Shown here piece after piece: positions 1 to 5,327 of a DNA stretch of 5,331 nucleotides; the stretch's first letter is position 1, and every line of letters starts with the position of its first letter. The stretch is from contig JAJBTD010000083.1 in NCBI GenBank assembly GCA_020861055.1, positions 1 to 5,331 on the forward strand, given 5' to 3'. A program made the position numbers and the translations under genes. A model generated the notes under the pieces. That model was not told the DNA's origin. It did no database searches and saw only the letters and a program-made list of their open reading frames with translations. This DNA is from Clostridiales bacterium (lineage in GTDB: Bacteria; Bacillota; Clostridia; Oscillospirales; Oscillospiraceae).

Positions 1-550
1 CCACGGTGGCGATGGGAGAGACCTCCCGGATACCGGGGATCGCCCCCGGCTCCTCCGGGGCGACGGTCACCAGCCGGACCAGGCCGCCGCTGGCGTCGTT
101 GAGCCGCCGGAACATGGCCGCATCCGGGGCGTGGAGATTGTCCGCATTCTGAGCGCCCCGCTTGGCGTAGCACAGGAACGGCCCCTCCAGGTTGACCCCC
201 GCCACCTTCGCCCCGTTTTCGGGACGGACAAAGCTCCGGACGGCGTGCATGGCGCGGGTCAGCTCCGGCTCCCTGAGGGTCATGGTGGTGGGACACCAGG
301 AGGTGACCCCTCCGGCGGCATAGTACCGGGAGAGACGGACCAGCCCCTCCGGGCTGCCGTCGCTGGCGTCCTCGCCTACCGCTCCGTGGGTGTGGATGTC
401 GATGAGGCCCGGAATGACATAGCACCCCGCACCGTCCTCGTCGCCGGGGCCGGTCACGGCGGGGCCTGCGGCGATGACACGGTCTGTAAACTCCACGCCG
501 CCGTCCACAAAGACGCCGTCCAGGAATATTTTGGCGTTGGTGATGCGCAT
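1..550 (-). CDS. nagA: N-acetylglucosamine-6-phosphate deacetylase, N-terminal part (runs off the window)
   Basis: This cytoplasmic amidohydrolase converts GlcNAc-6-phosphate to glucosamine-6-phosphate plus acetate, a core step of GlcNAc, sialic acid and cell-wall amino-sugar catabolism. Reading the minus strand from the ATG at 550-548 gives 183 uninterrupted residues before the window edge, about half of the usual 370-390. The start MRITNAKIFLDG is typical of the N-terminal beta-sandwich. PGLIDIHTHG at residues 47-56 carries the HxH pair (H53, H55). LEGPF at 121-125 holds the metal-ligand glutamate E122, and KRGAQN at 130-135 follows as in Firmicutes NagA. The start is supported by AAAGGAG at 565-559, 8 nt upstream of the ATG. 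The gene is divergent from the epimerase gene, sharing a 362-bp control region. The C-terminal half, including the catalytic aspartate, lies outside the window, so intactness cannot be judged. The family call is firm; other amidohydrolases lack this LEGPF/GAQN combination. Confidence 0.95.
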   Translation of the reverse strand, partial: MRITNAKIFLDGVFVDGGVEFTDRVIAAGPAVTGPGDEDGAGCYVIPGLIDIHTHGAVGEDASDGSPEGLVRLSRYYAAGGVTSWCPTTMTLREPELTRAMHAVRSFVRPENGAKVAGVNLEGPFLCYAKRGAQNADNLHAPDAAMFRRLNDASGGLVRLVTVAPEEPGAIPGIREVSPIATV

Positions 551-605
551 ATAGGCCACTCCTTTCGGCAAATCCGCTAAACGTTCGCTTTTTACTTCTT
601 TCGTT

Positions 606-670
606 CTCCCTCAGTCGCCTTGCGGCGACAGCTCTACCGCTTTGCGCCACTTCGCCTCAAAGAGGGAGCC
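606..670 (-). repeat. Compact palindromic repeat in the nagA leader, likely a folded RNA element
   Basis: CTCCCTC at 606-612 is the exact inverted complement of GAGGGAG at 662-668, giving a 7-bp outer stem. Nested inside is a perfect 6-bp hairpin, GTCGCC (614-619) with GGCGAC (624-629). In the nagA transcript its loop reads GCAA, a GNRA tetraloop. A second weak stem, CTTTG/CAAAG in the transcript (near 661-641), could complete a branched fold. Neither strand has a T-run directly after the outer stem, so this is not an intrinsic terminator. From memory, short elements with CTCCCTCAGTC, then GACAGCTC, then GAGGGAGCC recur between genes in gut Oscillospiraceae, and this looks like a member with extra bases (about 635-655) between the halves. 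The stems are seen directly; the repeat-family assignment is recall and unverified. Confidence 0.6.
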
Positions 671-704
671 AAGGGAAAATTCGCCTTGCCTCTGTCGTAC
701 CTAT

Positions 705-733
705 ATCATACGCAAAAAGAGGCCGGGATGCAA
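705..733 (-). promoter_or_regulatory. Candidate sigma-70-type promoter of nagA
   Basis: On the minus strand, TTGCAT (733-728) is followed after exactly 17 nt by TATGAT (710-705). The -10 matches the consensus in 5 of 6 bases and the -35 in 3 of 6. The predicted transcript would start near 698, leaving a leader of about 148 nt that contains the palindromic element at 606-670. No better-spaced pair was found on this strand upstream of nagA. Confidence 0.55.
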
Positions 734-741
734 GGGGCAAA

Positions 742-756
742 TTAAAATTATTTTCA
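742..756. promoter_or_regulatory. Putative RpiR-type operator, imperfect copy
   Basis: TTAAAATTATTTTCA is a 15-bp inverted repeat centred on 749 with 6 of 7 arm pairs matched. It has the same length and geometry as the perfect palindrome at 804-818, and both are followed by CACT or CT within a shared TTTTCACT. The two centres are 62 bp apart, close to six helical turns. The site lies 9 bp upstream of the candidate nagA -35, centred near -51 relative to the predicted nagA start. It could therefore loop with the other site or affect nagA. Function is inferred from similarity between the two sites and from the adjacent RpiR gene; AT-rich sequence makes chance palindromes a real alternative. Confidence 0.4.
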
Positions 757-802
757 CTGACGGAGAAAATTTTCAGAAAAGAAAAATCTTCCTGTTCCAT
801 GA

Positions 803-831
803 TTGAAAAAGTTTTTCACTAATGTTATAAT
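803..831 (+). promoter_or_regulatory. Strong promoter of the epimerase-regulator unit, extended -10
   Basis: TTGAAA (803-808) and TATAAT (826-831) are separated by exactly 17 nt, and TG at 823-824 supplies an extended -10 (TGn before the hexamer). The -10 is a perfect consensus and the -35 matches in 5 of 6 bases. Transcription should start near 838, giving a leader of about 75 nt before the ATG at 913. The surrounding DNA is AT-rich, in contrast to the GC-rich coding regions. The palindrome at 804-818 covers most of the -35 and part of the spacer, so this promoter looks built for repression. Confidence 0.8.
804..818. promoter_or_regulatory. Putative RpiR-type operator, perfect palindrome over the -35
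   Basis: TGAAAAAGTTTTTCA is a perfect inverted repeat with 7-bp arms around the central G at 811. It overlaps the -35 of the promoter at 803-831, with its centre near -27, a position where a bound protein would exclude RNA polymerase. Sites of the form TGAAA, short spacer, TTTCA are known for several RpiR-family regulators, and an RpiR gene lies third in this cluster. That this regulator binds here is inference. Confidence 0.6.
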
Positions 832-912
832 AGGGATAACCATCCGGAGCGGCACGGCGCAAGGCGGCGCTGTTCAACGACACGCAGGATAAAACGAAAG
901 GATGAGGTCAAC

Positions 913-2121
913 ATGGACAAAAACGCATTTCTGGCACGGCACCAGTGGGTCAGGGACGAGCTGAAACGCAGCGTGGACTTCTGGCTCAAATACGGCATGG
1001 ATCGGGAGCACGGCGGCGTATATACCTGCATTGACCGGACGGGCAAAATCTACTCCACCGACAAGAGCGTTTGGATGCAGGGCCGGTGCGGCTGGATCTA
1101 TGCCTATCTCTGCACCCAGTACGGCCAGCGCCCGGAGTGGCTGGAGGCGTCCCGCTCTTGTCTGGACTTTCTGGAGGAGCACTGCGTCAACCACGGCGCC
1201 GGAGGGCGGCTCTACTTCACCGTCACCGGCGACGGCAGGCCCCTGCGCCAGCGCCGCTACTGCCACTCTGAAAACTTCTATACCATCGCCAACGCCGAGT
1301 ATTACGCCAACACCGGCGACGCTGTCCGCATCCAGCGGGCCCGCCGGGCCTATGATATGGTTTACAACCTGAACCACGGCTTGATCAAGGACCCCACCGG
1401 CCTCGGCCCCAAGACCATCCCGGAGACCCGCGCCAGCCGGGCCTTTGGCGACCCCATGATCTATCTGAACGTCACCACCATTATGCGCCGCTGCGACCCG
1501 GAGAACAAGGACCTCTACGACCGGCGGGCCCAGGAGTGCGTGGATGAGATTTTGAAATACCACTACAAGCCGGAGCTGAAGTGCGTGCTGGAGACGGTTG
1601 GAGTCAACGGCGAGTTGCAGACCGACACCACCGCCGGGCGGGTGGTCAATCCCGGCCACGACATCGAGGGCAGCTGGTTCCTGGAGGAGCAGGCCAACTA
1701 CACCGACGACGACTCTCTCCGCCAGGTGGCCCGGAACATCTTCCACAACGCCATCAATGCCGGATGGGATGAGGAGTACGGCGGACTGCTCTATTTCATC
1801 GACTGCATGGGCTGCCCCCCGGAGGCCTACGAGCACGACATGAAGCTCTGGTGGCCCCACAACGAGATTTTGATCGCCTCCATGATGTTCTACCGGGATA
1901 CCGGGGACGAGCAGTATCTGGACTGGTTCAACAAGACCGCCGACTATGCGGAAGAGCATTTCGCGGACCCGGAGTACGGCGAGTGGTACGGCTACCTCCG
2001 CCGGGACGGATTGCCCACCATGCCCGCCTGCAAGGGCAGCACCTTCAAGGGCCCCTTCCATGTGCCCCGCTGCCTGACCACCCTGGACAAGCTCATGGAC
2101 GAGATCGAGGCCAAATGGTGA
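913..2121 (+). CDS. N-acylglucosamine 2-epimerase (AGE/RnBP type)
   Basis: A 402-residue cytoplasmic enzyme expected to interconvert N-acetylglucosamine and N-acetylmannosamine by proton transfer at C2, acting on the unphosphorylated sugars, unlike NanE. The length equals that of mammalian renin-binding protein, and motifs fall at matching positions of the (alpha/alpha)6 barrel: DKSVWMQGR at 50-58 (R58), NPGHDIEGSWFLEE at 246-259 (H249), KLWWPHNE at 311-318 (H316) and GPFHVPRC at 380-387 (H383). The histidines at 249 and 383 match the catalytic pair near 248 and 382 of pig AGE. No signal peptide is seen. AAAGGATGAGG at 897-907 supports the ATG. The gene lies divergent from nagA and 52 bp before an RpiR regulator, which fits ManNAc or sialic acid salvage. 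Cellobiose 2-epimerase and YihS-type isomerases share the fold, but the RnBP-like C-terminal motifs favour AGE. The exact substrate remains inferred. Confidence 0.9.
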   Translation: MDKNAFLARHQWVRDELKRSVDFWLKYGMDREHGGVYTCIDRTGKIYSTDKSVWMQGRCGWIYAYLCTQYGQRPEWLEASRSCLDFLEEHCVNHGAGGRLYFTVTGDGRPLRQRRYCHSENFYTIANAEYYANTGDAVRIQRARRAYDMVYNLNHGLIKDPTGLGPKTIPETRASRAFGDPMIYLNVTTIMRRCDPENKDLYDRRAQECVDEILKYHYKPELKCVLETVGVNGELQTDTTAGRVVNPGHDIEGSWFLEEQANYTDDDSLRQVARNIFHNAINAGWDEEYGGLLYFIDCMGCPPEAYEHDMKLWWPHNEILIASMMFYRDTGDEQYLDWFNKTADYAEEHFADPEYGEWYGYLRRDGLPTMPACKGSTFKGPFHVPRCLTTLDKLMDEIEAKW

Positions 2122-2173
2122 TCTCACTGCCCAGAGCGCCGCAAATGCACAGCACCCACAAGGGAGGTATCCA

Positions 2174-3061
2174 ATGACGCCCCAGCAGCCGACGGCAGAA
2201 ACCAATATCTTCGCCTATATCAGCAGCAGCTATCACAATTTCACCACAGCGGAGCGCAAGGTGGCCGACTATGTGCTCAGCCACAGCACCGAGGTACAGT
2301 ATATGTCCATCTCCGAGCTGGCAGAGGAGTGCGGCGTGGCGGACGCCACCGTCTCCCGGTTCTGCCGGCAGCTGAAGCTGAAGGGCTACAACACCTTCAA
2401 GCTGGCGCTGGCCAAGGCCACCGTGGCCGAGCAGGGGAGCCCTGTTCCCGTCCTGGAGGGACAGGAGGGGAACATCGGCCCGGAGGACAGTCTGTCCGAC
2501 CTGTGCCGCAAGATCTACGCCGCCCAGACCGCCGCCATCGGGCAGAGTATGTCCCTCATGCGGCCGGAGACGGTCACGAAGGCGGTGGATCTGCTCTGGA
2601 ACGCCCAGCGGGTCTACTGCATGGGTCAGGGCGGCTCCCTGATCCTGTCCTGGCAGGCGGCCCATCTGTTCTCCACCGTCTCCCCCAAGTTCCACTTTTC
2701 CCAGGACTCCCACCTCCAGGCCACCGCCGCCGCCCTGCTCACCGAGCAGGACGCCATCCTGTTTTTCTCCTACTCCGGCTCCACCAAGGACATCTCGGAG
2801 CTGATGGGACTGGCCAAAAAGCGGGGGGCGAAGATCGTCCTCATCACCCGCTTCGCCAAGTCCCCCGGAGCGGCCTGGGCCGACGTGGTGCTCCAGTGCG
2901 GCTCCTTTGAAGGCCCCCTCCAGCTCAGCAGCATCCCGGCGGAGATGGCTCAGCTGTATGTGGTGGACGTGCTCTACAACGAGTTTGTCCGCCGCGACCC
3001 GGAGACCGCCCGGAAAAACCAGGAGCTGATCGCCGAGGCCCTGGCCGAAAAGCACCTCTGA
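2174..3061 (+). CDS. RpiR/MurR-family transcriptional regulator with SIS domain
   Basis: A 295-residue DNA-binding regulator. Residues about 12-88 form the RpiR-type N-terminal domain (HTH_6), with the helix-turn-helix at about 46-68: SISELAEECGV, then ATVSRFCRQLKLKGY leading into the conserved NTFK. Residues about 133-265 form a SIS sugar-phosphate-binding domain, with GQGGS at 151-155 and SYSGSTKD at 199-206 as the phosphate-contacting loops. GGGAGG at 2162-2167, 6 nt before the ATG, gives a strong ribosome site. No terminator or promoter is evident in the 52-bp gap after the epimerase gene, so the two are probably co-transcribed and the regulator is autoregulated through the palindromes at 742-756 and 804-818. 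Known relatives include E. coli MurR (MurNAc-6-P) and Vibrio vulnificus NanR (ManNAc-6-P). By context the ligand is probably ManNAc-6-P or GlcNAc-6-P, but the sequence does not settle this. Confidence 0.93.
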   Translation: MTPQQPTAETNIFAYISSSYHNFTTAERKVADYVLSHSTEVQYMSISELAEECGVADATVSRFCRQLKLKGYNTFKLALAKATVAEQGSPVPVLEGQEGNIGPEDSLSDLCRKIYAAQTAAIGQSMSLMRPETVTKAVDLLWNAQRVYCMGQGGSLILSWQAAHLFSTVSPKFHFSQDSHLQATAAALLTEQDAILFFSYSGSTKDISELMGLAKKRGAKIVLITRFAKSPGAAWADVVLQCGSFEGPLQLSSIPAEMAQLYVVDVLYNEFVRRDPETARKNQELIAEALAEKHL

Positions 3062-3063
3062 CC

Positions 3064-3082
3064 CCTGCCCGGACCGGTCAGG
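3064..3082 (+). terminator. Small GC-rich hairpin after the regulator, weak attenuator candidate
   Basis: CCTG (3064-3067) pairs with CAGG (3079-3082) and CCG (3069-3071) with CGG (3075-3077), around a 3-nt loop and one C-T mismatch. It begins two bases after the regulator's stop codon and is followed by ATTTTATGTTT, a broken T-run. It may reduce read-through into the YesL-like gene, but it is short and the T-tract is poor, so full termination is doubtful. Confidence 0.3.
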
Positions 3083-3095
3083 ATTTTATGTTTCA

Positions 3096-3101
3096 GTGAG
3101 G
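3096..3101 (+). promoter_or_regulatory. Ribosome binding site that sets the YesL-like start
   Basis: GTGAGG lies 9 nt before the ATG at 3111. The upstream in-frame GTG at 3096 would begin inside this site, and its own nearest purine run (AGGA, 3080-3083) sits 12 nt away. The ATG at 3111 is therefore the better start. Confidence 0.55.
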
Positions 3102-3110
3102 CAGACAGCT

Positions 3111-3767
3111 ATGTTCCGACAAGTATTTGACCCCAACAATCTGGTTTGGCGGTTCGTCAGCAGGTGTGTGGACCTTGTGGGGCTGAGCCTGTTCTGGGCG
3201 GCCCTGAGCCTGCCCGTTATCACCGTCGGCCCCGCCACCGCCGCCCTGTACTACACAGTGGTCAAGACCTTCCGCCACGGGGAGGACGGCGCCTTCGGCA
3301 TCTACTGGCGGGCCTTTGTGCAGAACCTCCGCCGGGGCATCCCCGCCACCCTGATCTTCATTCCTGTGCTCCTGCTCGTATTCTACGGCTATGCGGTCAT
3401 GCACGCCAACGCCACCAACGACCTGGGAGTGGTGATGTTCGTGGCCTACTATGTGGCCCTGGTCGTCCCCATCGGGCTGTTCTGTTACCTGTTTCCCGTG
3501 ATGGGGCGGTTCGACCTGACGCTGAAGGAACTGTTCCGCACCTCCTTCGCCCTGTGCCTCCGGCACCTGCCCACCACCTTCATCCTGGTGCTGCTGGTGG
3601 TGGAGCTGGTGATCTTCGTGCTGGAAAGATGGTGGCCCATCTTCTTTGTGCCGGTGGTGACGGCGTTCCTGTTCTCCCTGTTTCTGGAGCGCATCTTCCC
3701 CAAATATCTCAGCGAGGAGGAGCGGGCCGTTCTGGAGGACCGCCTTCCGGAGGACGAGGAGGACTGA
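3111..3767 (+). CDS. YesL-family (DUF624) integral membrane protein
   Basis: A 218-residue membrane protein of unknown biochemical function. The opening MFRQVFDPNNLVWRFVSR and the later LPVITVGPATAALYY (34-48) are the YesL signature. Hydrophobic segments at about 20-48, 78-98, 107-131, 154-172 and 174-192 suggest five membrane passes, and a charged acidic tail (SEEERAVLEDRLPEDEED, 201-218) probably faces the cytoplasm. The 218-residue form is preferred over a GTG start at 3096 because of the ribosome site there and because family members begin near MF..FNPDN. The gene follows the regulator by 49 bp, with only a weak hairpin between, so it is probably the third gene of the epimerase unit. YesL homologues often sit beside sugar ABC transporters and glycan-use genes, which fits an accessory role in carbohydrate uptake. 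That role is inference. Confidence 0.88.
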   Translation: MFRQVFDPNNLVWRFVSRCVDLVGLSLFWAALSLPVITVGPATAALYYTVVKTFRHGEDGAFGIYWRAFVQNLRRGIPATLIFIPVLLLVFYGYAVMHANATNDLGVVMFVAYYVALVVPIGLFCYLFPVMGRFDLTLKELFRTSFALCLRHLPTTFILVLLVVELVIFVLERWWPIFFVPVVTAFLFSLFLERIFPKYLSEEERAVLEDRLPEDEED

Positions 3768-3786
3768 TTTTCACCACAGAATATGC

Positions 3787-3815
3787 TTGCTCCTGTCCCC
3801 GCCCGGCGGTATAAT
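3787..3815 (+). promoter_or_regulatory. Promoter of the AAA+ ATPase gene
   Basis: TTGCTC (3787-3792) and a perfect TATAAT (3810-3815) are spaced by 17 nt, in the gap after the YesL-like stop codon. The start would be near 3822, leaving a leader of about 30 nt. No terminator is visible before it, so read-through from the upstream genes is also possible. Confidence 0.65.
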
Positions 3816-3837
3816 GGTGGCAGAGAAAGACTGAAAA

Positions 3838-3843
3838 GGGAGG
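3838..3843 (+). promoter_or_regulatory. Ribosome binding site that sets the AAA+ start
   Basis: GGGAGG within AAAAGGGAGGA lies 8 nt before the ATG at 3852. An in-frame ATG at 3783 would add 23 residues, but it lies upstream of the promoter at 3787-3815, has no comparable ribosome site and encodes a non-conserved-looking stretch. Confidence 0.8.
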
Positions 3844-3851
3844 ACGCTCCT

Positions 3852-5288
3852 ATGGCATACACGAAACTCTCCGCCGCCGTGGTGGGAAAGAAATACCGCT
3901 CCGCCATCGCCGCCTACCGCCGCCAGCTGTCGGACGGCAGTCTCCGCCTGAGCTTTGAGCAGGAGGCGGACGCCTATTTCCGCCGCTGCGCCCTGGGCAT
4001 CTGGGCCGCCGGGGGCGGCGAGCTGACGGACAACCATGTGGACGCCTACAACGCCATCTGCTCCGGGACGAACCGCCCCGCCCAGGTGCTCTATCTGGAA
4101 CTGTGCGCCGCCGTATCCACCGCCCCCGACTTCCAGCCCCCCGGCTTTTTCAGCCAGCTCATGGCCGCCGACCGGGGCGCGGGCCGGGACCGGACGGGCC
4201 AGTTCTGCGAGTTGAGCCAGCTGGTCTTTCTCCTGCTGGCCGCCGTCTATGACGGGCTGAACACCGCCGCCGCCGACTGCGCCCGCGCCTATGCGGAACG
4301 TCTCCGCCAGGCAGCGGGACAGCCGCCCAGAGCGCCCCGCTCCCCCGGAGACGACGGAGCGCCCGACCATAGCGGCGCCGCGAAAAACGCCGCCGACGCC
4401 TCCGCCCAGGACGGGACGGACGCCAAGGCGGAGCAGGAGGCCCAGCCGGAGGAGCCTCAGCCCACCCTGGAGGAGCTGATGGAGGAGCTGGACAGTCTGT
4501 GCGGTCTGGAAAAGGTGAAGAAGGACGTGCGCAGTCTGGTGAACCTGGTCAAGATCAGGAAGCTCCGGGAGGAGCAGGAGCTGCCCGTCCCCGCCATGAG
4601 CCTCCATCTGGTATTCATGGGCAACCCCGGCACCGGAAAGACCACCGTGGCCCGGCTGCTGGCGGGCATCTACCGGGCCATCGGGGTACTGCCTAAGGGC
4701 CAGCTGGTGGAGGTGGATCGCTCCGGCCTGGTGGCGGGGTATGTGGGCCAGACGGCCATCCAGACCCAGAAGGTGCTCCAGTCTGCCATGGGCGGGGTGC
4801 TGTTCATCGACGAGGCCTATTCCCTGGCCAGTCAGCCGGGAAGCAACGACTTCGGCCAGGAGGCCATCGACACCATCCTCAAGGCCATGGAGGACCACCG
4901 GAAGGATCTGGTGGTCATCGTGGCGGGATACTCCAACCTGATGATGAAATTCATCCACTCCAACCCCGGCCTGGAGTCCCGGTTCAACAAGTATATCTAC
5001 TTCGACGACTACACCGGCCCGGAGCTGGAGAGCATCTTCCTCTCCGTCTGCCGGAAGAACGGCTACCAGGTGGAGGACCCATTGAAGGAGCGGCTCCCGG
5101 CCTTCTTCCAGACCCTCTACGACGAGCGGGACGAGAACTTCGGCAACGCCAGAGAGGTCCGCAACCTGTTTGAAAAGCTGGTGTCCATCCAGTCCGACCG
5201 GGTGGCCCAGCTGGAGCAGCCCACACGGGAGGATCTCATGACCATCACCTGCGCCGCCGTTGACCCGGCGGCGCAGGAGGACGCATAA
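3852..5288 (+). CDS. CbbX/SpoVK-like AAA+ ATPase with an uncharacterised helical N-terminal domain
   Basis: A 478-residue soluble ATPase in three parts. Residues 1-152 are predicted helical and lack a motif I can name with certainty. The GGELTDNHVDAYNAI segment (54-68) and the spacing to a second helical lobe (about 98-152) vaguely recall TerB-like domains. Residues 153-203 are a low-complexity linker rich in Ala, Pro, Asp, Glu and Gln. Residues 205-470 are a CbbX/CfxQ-type AAA+ module: CGLEKVKKDV (217-226), Walker A GNPGTGKTT (257-265), pore-loop-like AGYVGQ (295-300), Walker B GGVLFIDEAY (314-323), sensor 1 near VVIVAGY (354-360), arginine finger R377 in NPGLESRFN, and sensor 2 in GNAREVRN (431-438). 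All catalytic elements look intact. Relatives include the Rubisco activase CbbX and SpoVK, but nothing nearby links it to Rubisco or sporulation. It probably remodels a protein complex; the substrate is unknown. Its own promoter suggests expression independent of the sugar genes. Confidence 0.9.
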   Translation: MAYTKLSAAVVGKKYRSAIAAYRRQLSDGSLRLSFEQEADAYFRRCALGIWAAGGGELTDNHVDAYNAICSGTNRPAQVLYLELCAAVSTAPDFQPPGFFSQLMAADRGAGRDRTGQFCELSQLVFLLLAAVYDGLNTAAADCARAYAERLRQAAGQPPRAPRSPGDDGAPDHSGAAKNAADASAQDGTDAKAEQEAQPEEPQPTLEELMEELDSLCGLEKVKKDVRSLVNLVKIRKLREEQELPVPAMSLHLVFMGNPGTGKTTVARLLAGIYRAIGVLPKGQLVEVDRSGLVAGYVGQTAIQTQKVLQSAMGGVLFIDEAYSLASQPGSNDFGQEAIDTILKAMEDHRKDLVVIVAGYSNLMMKFIHSNPGLESRFNKYIYFDDYTGPELESIFLSVCRKNGYQVEDPLKERLPAFFQTLYDERDENFGNAREVRNLFEKLVSIQSDRVAQLEQPTREDLMTITCAAVDPAAQEDA

Positions 5289-5295
5289 AAAGTTT

Positions 5296-5327
5296 TCAGG
5301 GGACGCCCCGCAAGGCGCGCCCCCTGA
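5296..5327 (+). terminator. GC-rich hairpin after the AAA+ gene, probable intrinsic terminator
   Basis: TCAGGGG (5296-5302) pairs perfectly with CCCCTGA (5321-5327), and an inner CGCC/GGCG stem (5304-5307 with 5314-5317) extends it. It starts 8 bases after the stop codon. The window ends four bases past the stem, so a downstream T-run cannot be checked. On the minus strand the stem is followed by AAACTTTTT, so it could also stop convergent transcription entering from the right. Confidence 0.65.

Noticed and set aside
131..580. Plus-strand open frame of 149 codons opposite nagA
   Set aside because: The minus strand encodes unmistakable NagA motifs through this stretch; the plus-strand translation is compositionally biased and has no family features.
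580..596. Possible CcpA cre site near AAAGCGAACGTT (minus strand)
   Set aside because: Only the central AAGCG resembles the consensus; the outer TG and CA positions do not match.
606..670. Intrinsic terminator within the palindromic element
   Set aside because: The stems are good, but no T-run follows on either strand, and the element lies within the leader of nagA rather than after a gene.
848..872. Leader hairpin or riboswitch upstream of the epimerase gene
   Set aside because: The GC-rich stretch forms only interrupted 3-4 bp pairings, and the predicted leader of about 75 nt is too short and unstructured for a known riboswitch class.
874..2205. Long minus-strand open frame of 443 codons opposite the epimerase gene
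   Set aside because: It is a low-complexity Val/Gly/Ala/Leu-rich translation typical of the antisense of GC-rich codons, fully opposite a gene with clear family motifs, and its start lacks a convincing ribosome site.
3771..4958. Long minus-strand open frame of 395 codons opposite the AAA+ gene
   Set aside because: It covers conserved AAA+ coding sequence, including Walker A and B, and its translation is Gly/His/Leu-rich with no recognisable domain.
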